Program-made: the position numbers and the translations under genes
Origin: Crossaster papposus
Taxonomy: Eukaryota; Echinodermata; Asteroidea; Velatida; Solasteridae
Direction of reading: 5' to 3'
Assembly: GCA_037893245.1 (NCBI GenBank)
Contig: JBAIAA010000077.1
Location: 1 to 64,000 of the forward strand
Length of the DNA stretch: 64,000 nucleotides
Shown here: positions 45,801-55,616 of the stretch, piece after piece
Position numbering within the stretch: the first letter of the stretch is position 1
How the letters are laid out: each line of letters begins with the position of its first letter
The notes under the pieces: model-generated
Database searches by the model: none
Told to the model about the DNA's origin: nothing
Seen by the model: only the letters and a program-made list of their open reading frames with translations

Positions 45801-48800
45801 TATCACGTGACATTGGTATTAGTATGACTATAGTATCATCACACACATCACGCTCTTGCAAGAAAGCACCTGAAGGCCATCAACTGGGCCCGTTTTCATG
45901 GCTCTGCTTACCACAGAATTCCACACTTACACGTACATATAAAATCATTAGTTATGGGATGTACGCATGGTACTGCCATAATTCCTTGCTAACCCATGAA
46001 ATACGCTTGCCGTTTTCTGCTATAGTAAGCAGGGACTTTTGGTTAACGGTAAGCAAAACCACGAAACTGGGCCCTACATGTAGTTTTGGCCTAGTCCATA
46101 ACAATTTCTTTCATGCAGCTCAATCAAAGAACTTTGTACTATAAAATAACATACACATTTTTTTTTTTTTTTTTTGGGGGGGGCGGTGTTGAAATTATTT
46201 AATATTTGTGTGAATTGTTTTTAGTGCAAAATTGTGAATATAACAGGAAATTAAGCAGGTACCATCGGCCTGAACCCGCCTCAAATCGAGTTTTGCTAAA
46301 AATAATCCCACGCCTCAGCTCACTGATGTTAAAATAATCCCGGCGCGAACTGGTTAACTGGTGCAAAATTGTCTGATTGTTGTTTTCTTCTTTGTTTGCC
46401 CCTTTTCCTCCAGCCGTCTTGGAAGATTGCAGACCCCATCTGCACTTTTGTCTTTTCCATTCTGGTTTTGGTGACCACCATCTTGATCCTGCGGGACGCG
46501 CTTCAGGTTCTAATGGAAGGTATGCCTGTGATGGCCTAGATTGTCTTGGCTAACTCGCATAAACGCTTGAAACATTTGCTCGTGTGATGTTGCGTGCATA
46601 ATTACGTGACGTAACAGAAACTTGACCATTGAGTCAGCGATTATGCATGTTACGTCATGCGATTAATCACGCAACGTCACACACGCATAATGCGGTAAAC
46701 TATGCTGAAGTGAGGAATTTGTCGACCTTAAATCATGCACTGTGATTGGTCAATTTTTGAAGTGGTGAGACCTACTGAATCGGTCTATTATCCAACATAC
46801 ATTGTACATGTGCTATCTTATTTTGGGGCATCATGTTAACCCCCCTCCAATATTTTGTTTACAAATTAATAAATTCCCGTGTTAAATATACTTACTGTGT
46901 AAATACTATGTCACCTGCTCCAACGAAACCCAACTAAAGGTTCTCAGCTTTAAATGAGGTATCATTTACATTATACCCCTACCCTATCTCCCCTAGGGGT
47001 AGGATTTAGTGATAAAATGCTAACAACTTACATGTAATTATGTGATAAACGGCTTTAAAGTTCAGAAAAGCGTATTATTTCTATACACAATTGTTTAATA
47101 AAATTCTGGGTGACGGATTATTTTCAATTTGGAGAGATTGTAGATTAATAGTTCGTGATTCAGAAAAACCAAAACTTTAGAATAGTAAAATCCACCCAAA
47201 ATTAATTCGCGTGTAAATTGTACTACATGTACAACACATTTGTACGTGTTTAGTTGGAACAGGTCACAAATAATAAACCGTTAGTCAAGTTTGACGTCCA
47301 AAATATGACATTTATGACAAATGTACCAGGTTTTCTTGTTTCCATGGTAACTTACATGTAGATAACCATGCATATTAACTATCCAGATTGATTCTTTGTT
47401 TACCATGGTTACAGGCGTACCCAGGCATATCAACCTCCGAGACCTACACATGGATCTGAGGAATTTACCTCATGTCAAAATGGCCCACGGCCTTCATGTC
47501 TGGTCCCTGACCACCAGCCAAGCTGCCATGGCTGTACATCTGTGCATTGGTGAGTTCAAATAGTTGACTTTGATGATGGGGTATGAATGATGGGCATGTA
47601 TGGAAGGCATGTATGGAAGGTATGAATTAAAGGCGCAGGCTCCTCAATGCACGACGTACAAATTGTGACCTGCTCTGTGAAAATGAGTCAGTTGTAAACA
47701 ATTTGATAAACAGAGTTATGTATATCATTAGAAAGAATGCACTGTCCTCTTTAATTTGATATATGTGGGAGGTCTGTAGTATGTTGTGTTCTTGTGATAC
47801 ACCAATTTTAATTTTGACGGTTTTGTGAAATCTAAAAACCTCATTCATGAGAAATCATGCATTATAAAAAATATTTCCCTTTAGAAGATGTATGCAAAGG
47901 AATACAAAACCGATTTTTCTCACTAAGTCTGATTTAATTCAGCATGTTTTAACCCTAACCCCCTAGGCCTTACTTTGGGCTAAAGAACTGCGTACTACAG
48001 AATACTACTTAGTATTTTGTAGCACTGGGTCTCTCTCTGACTGATGATTGGGTGTGTACTGACAGAGTACAGATACTGCCAACTACAAAATACTAATAGT
48101 GGCAATACAGGTCAGTAATACTTACCTGGCCAAAAATGCAGTCTTCCAGCCTTGACGCATTACAGTGTTCCAAGTGACAATTTTTGCTGTAGAGTTCACA
48201 ACACTCTACACAGCATACATGGGCCATGCACACTCAGCAAGCAGAGGGACTCAATGCTAAAAAGTACTTTGAGTGCAATTAGGGGTGAAGTACCCAATAC
48301 TAAAAATTACTACAGGCATTGCACACAAGTCAGTGAGAGTACTGCATACTACTTTTTACTACTACAGTCAAACCTTGATATAGTGGCCATCGACGGTGTC
48401 GGTTTCCGTGTCCACTATACGCAAGTGGCCACTATAGCAAGTACATGTGTCGCGACGACAAGAACTATTTTAGTCTGTGCGCTTGGTACCGTTTGTATAA
48501 AACACGAGTATCGAAGTCCAGGAACCAAACAACAGGGGAGATTTCAAAGTCAACAGAGGGCGCACTTCATTTCTGCGGCCGGAGTACACAGGTTTCACGG
48601 CAATGTAATTGTACACATTTTTTTTGCAGTGGGCTATTATGGGTTGGCCACTGGCCACGTTACGCAGTGGCCGCGGTAGCAAGGAATGGTATGTTTATGC
48701 AAGAATCAAACTGGGACCAAGCAAAGGTGGCAAGTTAAGCCAGGTGGCCGCTGTATCAAGGTGGCCGCAATGGCAGGTTTGACTGTAGTAGTAAAAAGTA

Positions 48801-51800
48801 GCATTAGGTAGGGTTAGGGTTAATGTAGAAATTGAAAATATAGATCCTAACCAAGGTGAAAATCATGAAATAGAAATATTGAATTTTTGTACGAAAACCC
48901 CCCTCTCCGCATTCAACCACCCAAATCTCGTAGGCACACTGCACTGTGTGACATCTGACTCATTTTCACAGAGCGGGTCACAATTTGTCTCACGAAAAGT
49001 CACCTTTGCCCTAGTGTGGTTGCCAGCTTAATGAGCTTATACAATCTTGAAAGGCGCGAGCTCATTATTTATGCAGTCTCAGTCTAAAGAAATAGGCCAG
49101 TATTGTGGTTAGGCATGTCTACTGAGTGCGCGCAGAGGCTATAGCTCAGCGCAGCGTGTATTGTACATTAATATAATTGTACATGTCTACACGCCAATGT
49201 TTTTCCGGAATTCAAAACAGATGACGGATACAAAAGTCACGAGCAAGGCTGAAAAATATCTGTCAGCGACCGGCAGCAAGTGAGGCCAAAAATATCAGGG
49301 TGTGCTACCCACAGATCCCGGCCTCAACCCGTCTTGGATCCACGGATGACGCGTTAATTCCGCGGAGGTACATGTATATGCTTCAAAAGTTTCCTTGGTT
49401 GTTGCAGTCGATGTGTATTTATGCCAAAGGTTACCCGCTAGTGCTGCGGAGGACGGATACACGACTGACATGTATGGCATACACGTGGTGGACGTGAATA
49501 TATACGTCGATGTTGGCAAGCATGCTTCGTTGACGCAGTGGGCGTTTATGTATCCAATTTCTTGGTATCAAGCTTCAGTGATTAAGCTTATTCAACACCC
49601 TAGTTCCATTGTGTCCATTGAATTTATACAGCCGAGGATTATCAGCTGTGTCCATGAATTTCTTGGTATTTTTTCCCAACTATTGTTCCTTAAGCCATGT
49701 TCGCACTGGACTTTTTTGGGGGAAGGTTTTACTGAGACGATGGGAAAATAAAAAATGGTCAAATGTTACCGCTGTTCGCACTTAGACTTTCGACACGGGA
49801 ACATTTTACCGAGACTGCGGGAGAAGTAGCCGAGCTGTCATTATAAGGACTCGTGAGGGGCTTTGCGTGACCTTTCTGCATTTACCCCGGTGTACCTATT
49901 CGCGCGCACACGCTTTTTTGTCCGATCGCATTATTGACGCCATCGTTGGTTTTTAGCCGACGCATCCGTTGTCGTGCTTTCTTTCGTCGTAAGAAACGTT
50001 GACGTTCTTTATTATCATTTGGAAATGATGCACTGGTAGCACCAATCAAACTTCCGACTGTATCAATAATAATATCTGCCATAATATTGACCAAAGGAAC
50101 CCCAACTCTACGTAATCTTTTTGCAGAACCACGTGCGAATGTGATCACGATGCGATTTGCATGCATGCAGCGTGCCCGCACGTAACCAATGCAAAGAGCG
50201 CATGCGTGGTGTCTTGTGTAGAATGACCTTGCACTGGATAGCCGGGTGAACGTTTTCCTGGGCCGCTTTTACCGACACGCGCTGTTCGCACTGGACTTAT
50301 CGTCTAGGGAAAAGTGACCAAGGACGTTTTCCCGGGCAGCAGTTGGCCGGTAGAAGTACCCACTGGACTCGGGAGAAGTACCTGAGAGGAAAACGTCCTA
50401 GGCTGTCCGCACTGGACTTAAAATGGAAAAAGAACCCATCGTCTAGGTATGTTTTATCATTTTAAGTCCAGTGCGAACATGGCTATAGTCTCCTTTGAAA
50501 TTTTTGAAAGGGTGCTTTTCAGCTGGGCTTGCAAAAATTTGTATTTATAACACACCTCTTGCTAGTTCTGTTTTCTGGTTGGCTGAAACACGGTAATGTG
50601 GGGGTTAACTACATGTAATATAGGCTAGTGCATGAGATTTGCACCACCGTAAATTTGCGGGAAATAGACCTAACATTTTTGACTGGTTACAGCGCCCTTA
50701 AGAGGTTTACCAGGCTCATTTGAATATGAAAAATGGCAACGTCTCGATCGGATCACGATACTTGTGTTACTTTCTTTTTTTATTTCATATTTTTGACCGA
50801 GGTGTGCTATAAAACATATGGACTACCATGATTCGGTCACTAGAGCACGTATATCCCCTGTGAGTGACCAAAAAGGGGGACCTGATTAGGGGAAATAGGT
50901 CCCTTCTGGTCACTCACAGTCCCTCGGGGGAATAGACGTGCTCTAGTGACCTCATTGCCAGTTCATATACGTGTATAATATTACCGCGTACAGTTGTCCC
51001 CGGCGTCAGAATTTATGGCGGGTAGCGGTTGAAGTAATATGTGACCCACTCCACAAAACAGTGAAATTGAGTTATACACGTATACATGTACACTGAACAA
51101 AAATAGAAATGCCGATACGAATATAAACGCCCCCAAAATGGCTATTTGTCTTGATTTGTAAACATTTGTGTCCATCTCTGCCAGTGAGGAATTCCTTTGG
51201 GGCGTTTATATTTTTGTGGGTTTTTATATTATATTGATTACTTCCTTGGAGTTCAAATGACACAACTGAAAAAACAGGGTTTGAAAAAGCCGGCTCTATT
51301 GTAGTACAACAAAACGATGCACACACAATTTTAATTTTTTCTACTTTATTTATCAAAATAAATATTTCTGTGAATGAAAACTGTTTGATGAAATTACATT
51401 TGATGAAATGTTTACCCTCTCAACTTTGAGTAGGCCATTACATGATAATGCACAGCGTGACTTAATACCCTTTTTTTGTAGAGCTGGTCACATATGACAC
51501 CCTTACTACAGAGAGAAAAAATGCCCTAGACAGAATATTGGCACAAACAAGTAAATAACGGTGCTAATAAACTATGTGTTGGCATCTTGTAGTAGTTGCA
51601 TTATCAAAATAGGAATATTTTACTGAATACAAAAAAATTAAATATTCCCATGAAAAATAATGCTGCCAGTGGTCTCAGTAACTTGAAAATAAACAGGTCA
51701 TCAGTGTAACCAAATTTCTATAAATTAATGATTCATATATTTCTGAAAACCACAGCAAAAACAAATGTTGTATATTACTGTTTATTATTCCGTTGCCTTT

Positions 51801-51970
51801 TTGGTACGTTTTGACCGGCAGACCCGGATGAAAATTCCGAGATGGTTCTCCAAGAAGCCTCCCAGCTCGTCCGCAGCAAATACAACATCACCTTCTGTAC
51901 CATTCAAGTAGAGCACTACCAGCCCGATGTGATGCTCAACTGTGGACGATGCCAAGAACCCAGGCATTAA
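39291..51970 (+). CDS. SLC30A2/3/8-like: Vesicular zinc exporter of the cation diffusion facilitator family (ZnT2/3/8-like), complete, 7 coding exons
   Basis: Zn2+/H+ antiporter that moves cytosolic zinc into vesicles. Coding exons: 39291-39843, 41036-41182, 42804-42957, 45326-45710, 46414-46519, 47415-47549, 51822-51970; GT-AG throughout, phases agree, 542 aa. Visible: long Pro/Ser-rich cytosolic N-terminus with EDEPLL (128-133) and an H144-C145-H146 motif like that of ZnT2/3/8; TM1 from about 167; AHLLSD (H200, D204) in TM2; TM3-TM4; His-rich loop 295-326; H392 and D396 (HVLGD) in TM5, completing the transport site; TM6; cytosolic C-terminal domain ending in C534-x2-C537. The HCH motif and CxxC favour ZnT2/3/8 over ZnT4. 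The first in-frame ATG after an upstream stop (39237) is 39291. Candidate polyA signal at 52053. Confidence 0.94.
40078..40317 (+). mobile_element. TTAA-flanked MITE, full-length copy
   Basis: 240 bp with 14-bp inverted ends CCAGTTCGCGCCGG between two TTAA sites. In exporter intron 1. Confidence 0.85.
41036..41182 (+). CDS. Zinc exporter exon 2 (TM2, first metal-binding pair)
   Basis: Residues 185-233: [20 protein letters not shown], then [14 protein letters not shown] and FGYFRA. Acceptor TCTAG|GG, donor GCTG|GTAAGT, phase 1. H200 and D204 are the canonical TM2 zinc ligands. Confidence 0.95.
41294..41510 (+). mobile_element. TTAA-flanked MITE copy nested in a GGCCAATTTCAT-type MITE
   Basis: Right end GCGCGAACTGG|TTAA is intact, left end decayed. 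The host repeat (41228-41551) has its halves, AATTTCACGAAGCTGC and GCAGCTCCATGAAATT, on either side. Confidence 0.7.
41686..42306. mobile_element. Foldback element with arms of about 250 bp
   Basis: 41686-41945 is matched in reverse complement by about 42045-42306 (for example AAAAAGTATCGAGACAC outermost, TGATCATGTTGATG innermost), roughly 88% alike, with a 100-bp spacer. In exporter intron 2. Confidence 0.8.
42625..42776. mobile_element. MITE with GGCCAAATAAAAAAA ends
   Basis: TTAGGCCAAATAAA..CATGTTTGGCGTCA is mirrored by TGACGCTAAACATG..ATTTGGCCTTAA around a pyrimidine tract. A half copy occurs at 15895-15965. Confidence 0.7.
42804..42957 (+). CDS. Zinc exporter exon 3 (TM3-TM4)
   Basis: Residues 234-284: [22 protein letters not shown], and [11 protein letters not shown]. 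Acceptor CCCAG|AG, donor ATTCT|GTACGT, phase 2. A 150-bp inverted-repeat element (42625-42776) ends just 27 bp before this exon. Confidence 0.93.
43120..43324 (+). mobile_element. TTAA-flanked (piggyBac-type) MITE, nested copy
   Basis: CCAGTTCGCGCCGG to CCGGCGCGAACTGG between TTAA at 43116-43119 and 43325-43328. The twin element holds the single-TTAA empty site at 50462-50465. Confidence 0.88.
43623..43907 (+). CDS. ORF inside TTA-flanked mobile element, copy 1
   Basis: 95 codons from ATG at 43623 (another ATG at 43707, [14 protein letters not shown]). Basic middle: [11 protein letters not shown]. It lies wholly within the element at 43097-44096 and differs from copy 2 by about two residues (S/G, M/I). 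Function unknown; it could be the first exon of a lost transposase or DNA-binding protein. The copies are so alike that openness in both is not independent evidence of coding. Confidence 0.35.
   Translation: MHANRIVITFARSSAKRLRRVGVPLVNIMADIIIDTVGSLIGATSASFPNDNKERQRFLRRKKARQRMRRLKTNDGVNNAIGQKSVCARMGTPG
44355..44487. mobile_element. Hairpin MITE
   Basis: GACTAAGATCAATCTTAGGA and TCCTAACTTGCA arms are mirrored after a short spacer; ends GATTTCACA / GGTGAAACC. Confidence 0.7.
45326..45710 (+). CDS. Zinc exporter exon 4 (His-rich loop and TM5)
   Basis: Residues 285-413. [15 protein letters not shown] begins the His loop; a long polar insertion follows with a second EPLL motif (353-356) and a basic KPKRRKHKK stretch (371-379); then [14 protein letters not shown] and TM5. 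Acceptor CCACAG|A, donor GTCAAG|GTGAGG, phase 0. Confidence 0.94.
45888..46076. mobile_element. MITE with GGGCCCGTTTTCATG ends
   Basis: GGGCCCGTTTTCATGGCTCTG against a mirrored CACGAAACTGGGCCC end, in exporter intron 4. Relatives (GGCCAATTTCATGGAGCTGC type) at 18398-18625, 27779, 41228, 61976 and 63155. Confidence 0.6.
46255..46353 (-). mobile_element. TTAA-flanked MITE fragment
   Basis: GGCCTGAACCCGCCTC through CCGGCGCGAACTGG|TTAA; half of the element. Similar scraps occur at 3961-4012 and 49196-49362. Confidence 0.6.
46414..46519 (+). CDS. Zinc exporter exon 5 (TM6)
   Basis: Residues 414-448: [20 protein letters not shown], then [11 protein letters not shown], the conserved CDF TM6 and its exit. 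Acceptor CTCCAG|CCG, donor GAAG|GTATGC, phase 1. Confidence 0.95.
46540..46700. mobile_element. Repeat shared with 56310-56480
   Basis: Both start GTCTTGGCTA.CTC.CATAA and contain GTGTGATGTTGCGTG and words around GTAACATGCATAATCGCTGACTC, with the middle inverted between copies. Confidence 0.55.
47415..47549 (+). CDS. Zinc exporter exon 6 (C-terminal domain, first half)
   Basis: Residues 449-493: [15 protein letters not shown], then [25 protein letters not shown], the first half of the cytosolic metallochaperone-like fold. Acceptor TTACAG|GC, donor ATTG|GTGAGT, phase 1. Confidence 0.95.
47659..48987. mobile_element. 1.33-kb element with 33-bp terminal inverted repeats
   Basis: CAAATTGTGACC.GCTCTGTG.. 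at 47659-47691 matches 48955-48987 in reverse at 32/33. No transposase frame. Contains a nested pogo-like MITE. In exporter intron 6. Confidence 0.8.
48365..48785. mobile_element. pogo/Tigger-like MITE
   Basis: Ends CAGTCAAACCT..GGCC and GGTTTGACTG, flanked by TA on both sides (48363, 48786). The CAGTCAAACC terminus and TA duplication are typical of pogo-type elements. Confidence 0.7.
49693..50484 (-). mobile_element. TTA-flanked DNA transposon copy 2
   Basis: 792 bp, inverted relative to copy 1 and nearly identical over its length, without the nested element. Flanks TTA (49690-49692) and ATA. Lies in exporter intron 6. Confidence 0.8.
49882..50166 (-). CDS. ORF inside TTA-flanked mobile element, copy 2
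   Basis: Same 95-codon frame as at 43623, reverse orientation, inside the element 49693-50484. Unrecognised. Confidence 0.35.
   Translation of the reverse strand: MHANRIVITFARGSAKRLRRVGVPLVNIMADIIIDTVGSLIGATSASFPNDNKERQRFLRRKKARQRMRRLKTNDGVNNAIGQKSVCARIGTPG
50835..50951. repeat. Inverted repeat
   Basis: GGTCACTAGAGCACGT is mirrored by ACGTGCTCTAGTGACC; inner TGTGAGTGACC / GGTCACTCACA also pair. Confidence 0.75.
51038..51494. mobile_element. TATGTGACC-ended repeat, copy 2, with nested insertion
   Basis: Same ends and body as 7988-8438. About 51088-51225 interrupts it: ACTGAACAAAAATA at one side and an inverted ATATAAACGCC-type end at the other. Confidence 0.7.
51822..51970 (+). CDS. Zinc exporter exon 7 (C-terminal domain, stop)
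   Basis: Residues 494-542 and [20 protein letters not shown], then [10 protein letters not shown] and NCGRC. The paired cysteines near the end match the CxxC of ZnT2/3/8. Acceptor CGGCAG|AC. Intron 6 before it is 4.3 kb. Confidence 0.93.
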
Positions 51971-52052
51971 ACCAGAAGGTGCTGTTTAAAGTTAGGGTGT
52001 TCGTGCTTTTTCAGAATTTAGATGTTTTGAAGGAATACAATGTACCCCAACG

Positions 52053-52058
52053 AATAAA
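52053..52058 (+). terminator. Candidate polyadenylation signal of the zinc exporter
   Basis: AATAAA, 83 nt after the stop codon, followed by T/G-rich sequence. Later AATAAA matches near 53717 and 53774 are alternatives. Confidence 0.4.
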
Positions 52059-53461
52059 TTTGCTTGTTCGTATTGGCAGGCCTTCCTACATTTTTTTAAA
52101 GCGTTTTTTATCTTTATTCTGAAAAAATCGCATTCTAAGATTTCAATTTTGAACCAACTACTAGTGGATTCTTTTTAAATGCGTCTTTGAAATGCATTTT
52201 TAGACTTCTTTTATTATTTTCTTCAAATTGACAGCATTCCAGAAAGAATAATTTTACAAGGAGTTGAGAGTCGTGAATGAAAGTCTCACAGATTAAGGTA
52301 CTGAAAACATTCAACACAAGAAAATAGACAATACACAAAGTCAACTGCATGCAGTAGTACCAAAATGTACTAGTATCACTTGTCATACTACTAAAGATAT
52401 TAGTCTTGCCAAAGTGATGAACATGTACCAGTCTATATTATATTATTACCCTGATCATTGGACGCACGAAACATTTCAAATACTATCTCAGCTCCCTGGG
52501 AGTATACAGCTCAATGCTGCCATTTTGGCGCAAACAGCTAAATCAACCACAATAACCATCACTGCCCTCACATTTATAGCTAGTTATAAGTGATCCATTT
52601 TGTAGTATACATGTATCTTATGGAAGATGTTGAGACAAAAGAAGTGCTACATGTATACAATGTACATGTACTGTACACACTTTTACATTGACAGGAGCTC
52701 CATTTTGTGTCTGTCTTTCCAATTTTCAACAATTACCTTTTAAGTAGTTGTCTTTAAAAAATATTATCTTCGGTGCTGTTTTTAGGTTTTTGTTTGGTTT
52801 TCTTTTTTGTTTCGTGTTTTGGAAGGGGGCAACAGCAGACCCAGGAGTAACAAAGGGCTCCATGGCCCCCCAAAAACAAAACCATTATTTTTAACGTAGT
52901 CTAAAAAAGGCAGCTACAGTATAAGGCTGCATATACCCACCTACAAAACACAAAATGTTGCCCCCCCCCCAGTTTTATGCTGTAAATTAAGCTTATTGAG
53001 ATTACACCTCTTTTAATGACCTTTACCCAGTACAGTTTTCATAAGATTTTCTCCAGGTAAATTTGGTTTCACGGATGGAATTTAAATCGATTTTTGAGAA
53101 AAAGGTTAGTTACTCAAGCCTTTAAAGCCTCTGTTTATATAAATTTTAAAACTAATACCGGTGTAATGTATCAGTTATGTTATAGAGTAACAAATATGCA
53201 ATACTCAGATTTTATTATGAAATTGTAAATATTTTAACATAATGACAGTTGTTCTTGATTATATAAGACTGCATTGCACACAACACCTTATTACAGTGGA
53301 ATGCCGCTATACCGAACACCATCCTTGGCTCGCGATTTGTGTCCAAACATTGTTTAAAATACATGTACCGGTATGTCAACAGATTTTTAGACATCCACTG
53401 GGTATATCAAACGATATTTAGGTCGTGTTTTATTTCAAAACGTCAAACGGCCGGTGGTTAA

Positions 53462-53675
53462 CCAGTTCGCGCCGGATGACGTATATAAACGCAAACATTT
53501 CCCAAAATTCAAAACGGATAACACATAAACACGCCAAGTTCAAGTTCGGAAATGTCTGTCGGCAGCGAGCAAGGCCGGAAATGCGTGGGTGTGCTTCCTG
53601 GCACTATCAGCCTAAACCCGCTTCGGATCGAGTTTTGTTAAAAATAATCCCGCCCGTGGGCTCGGCGCGAACTGG
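53462..53675 (-). mobile_element. TTAA-flanked MITE copy
   Basis: 214 bp between TTAA at 53458 and 53676, reverse orientation of the 40078 copy. Confidence 0.85.
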
Positions 53676-54082
53676 TTAAATTAAAAACAGTGACAAGTGT
53701 TTATTATTTTCCCAATGAATAAAACCAACCATTGCTTTAGAAATAGATGCGATGGTAAGAATTCAGTATGATGAATAAAAGCTCTTGACGTAGGTAACAA
53801 GAGGGCGCTATTTAAAAAGACGGAATGAGATCTCAAACTGGCTTAATAGAACAGACAAAATAAATGTATTTGTCGACTCAAGCCTCTGTGATCTGCCCTT
53901 TTCATTTTCATACTGACATCTTGACTAAATCTCTGTGCAGATGACGCCACACTTTGTTTACATGTACATCTCCACTCGTTAAAGAGTGCCCTCGTGTGTC
54001 AACAAGAGAAATTCGTTGTATGTAGTACATGTACAGTTGTACATGTATCTATTACATGTAATCATTTGAAATGGCCTCTTAA

Positions 54083-54214
54083 CCAGTTCGCCCCAGATGA
54101 CATATATAAACACGCCAAGAGCAAGCCGGAAATGCATGGGTGTGCTTCCCAAGACTATTGGCCTGAACCCGCCTCGGATTGAGTTTTGTTAAAAATAATC
54201 CCGGCGCGAACTGG
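54083..54214 (-). mobile_element. TTAA-flanked MITE, internally deleted
   Basis: 132 bp; both ends and TTAA sites kept, middle lost. Confidence 0.8.
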
Positions 54215-55008
54215 TTAATACTAATATTAGGTTTTCGTAGTTAAAGCTTATGATTGATCTTCAAAAGAATGTCACAATTCTTATCTTTGGGCGTGAAATT
54301 TGTAATTCAATGTATTCTGTAGCAGTATTATAATTATTTATATTTAATTATAATTAATATTTTTAATGTATATTTTTGTTCAGTCTGTGATATATTTGTC
54401 AAGCGTTAAGCAATAATCAGATTTATGCAGGATTCTGCACAAATTATGTTTAATAAGCAGCTGTACAAAGTGGTAATAATTGTAGCTTTGTTTCAACTAT
54501 TATTCAGCGACAAAAAGTACATGTAATGTGTTTTAAAGGTAGTTTTATGTTATAGTATACAAGTCAGTTGTGCATTTTTATTGTTCGAAAGAGCAAAAGT
54601 TCGCAAAATTTTAAGAATAGTGCTCGACAACTAATCTGATGAAGTCTTCGCTATGTGAATGATATATATTATGAGAAAATAATATTCTAAGATTTAAATT
54701 TTAAACCAACTTCTAATTTGGTTGGTTACTTTTTGGACAGTTGCAAAAGGTACACCTCCCTGTTTATAGATGCTAGAAAACCTTGAAAAATGTTTTGTCG
54801 GGTTTGGAAACCATACTTGCTCCACTAGATGTAAAACCGATTGCAAGCAAAATGTGGACTAAATTGTATACAATTGGGGCAGTATTTGAAAACAGTTGGT
54901 TTTTTTTGGTCGGTTGACCATCGTTGGAAATTGATACAAAATATCAACTTTTTTTCATTTAAGTAACGTATGTCAATCAATTCAGTATTTTTTGTTTGCA
55001 GATGTAGT

Positions 55009-55616
55009 ATATGTGACCTGTCACCACAAAATGAGAGTAAAGTCGCACAATGTGATTTGGAGATATGGCCATCTAAAGTCAAAATATGAATGGGTGGTCA
55101 ATTTTAGGATTTTGAGTAATTTGGAAAGCCCAAGTCCTCCTCTACATGATCCTATTTTTGGGGTGCAATCAGATAATCGAAAACCTCTTAAATTACGTGA
55201 TTTTGAGTAGTGTTTGGATTAAAGTCCATCAGTGGTCTAATTAACACGGTAATTAAATATGCAAATTAGGTCTTCGTAACTGTCCCATGTTTTCGAAATG
55301 TTGATTATACATTAGTTTGTATGTGTGAAAAGTTTCAAGAAGAAATATTGATTAGAACACGGCCGTTGCTATGCTCAACCGAACATTACTGTCCCGTTTG
55401 GCAATCTTTTGTGTTTTTTTAAGGATGTTTATAAGTAAGTTTTCTCACAAGCACATTTTGTGAAACCCGTGACTTTCTGGAGCGCTGTAAAATGTATTGA
55501 TCGCAAAACCCTCAAGTGTAATATACCATTGGAAAGCTCTCTTTCTCAAGAAATACCAATATCTCAATTTTTTATTTTCCGACTTTACTCTCATATTGTG
55601 GTGACAGGTCACATAT
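55009..55616. mobile_element. 608-bp MITE with about 37-bp inverted repeats
   Basis: ATATGTGACCTGTCACCACAA at the left, continuing AATGAGAGTAAAGTCG, is mirrored at the right with about one mismatch. Non-coding interior. Confidence 0.85.
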
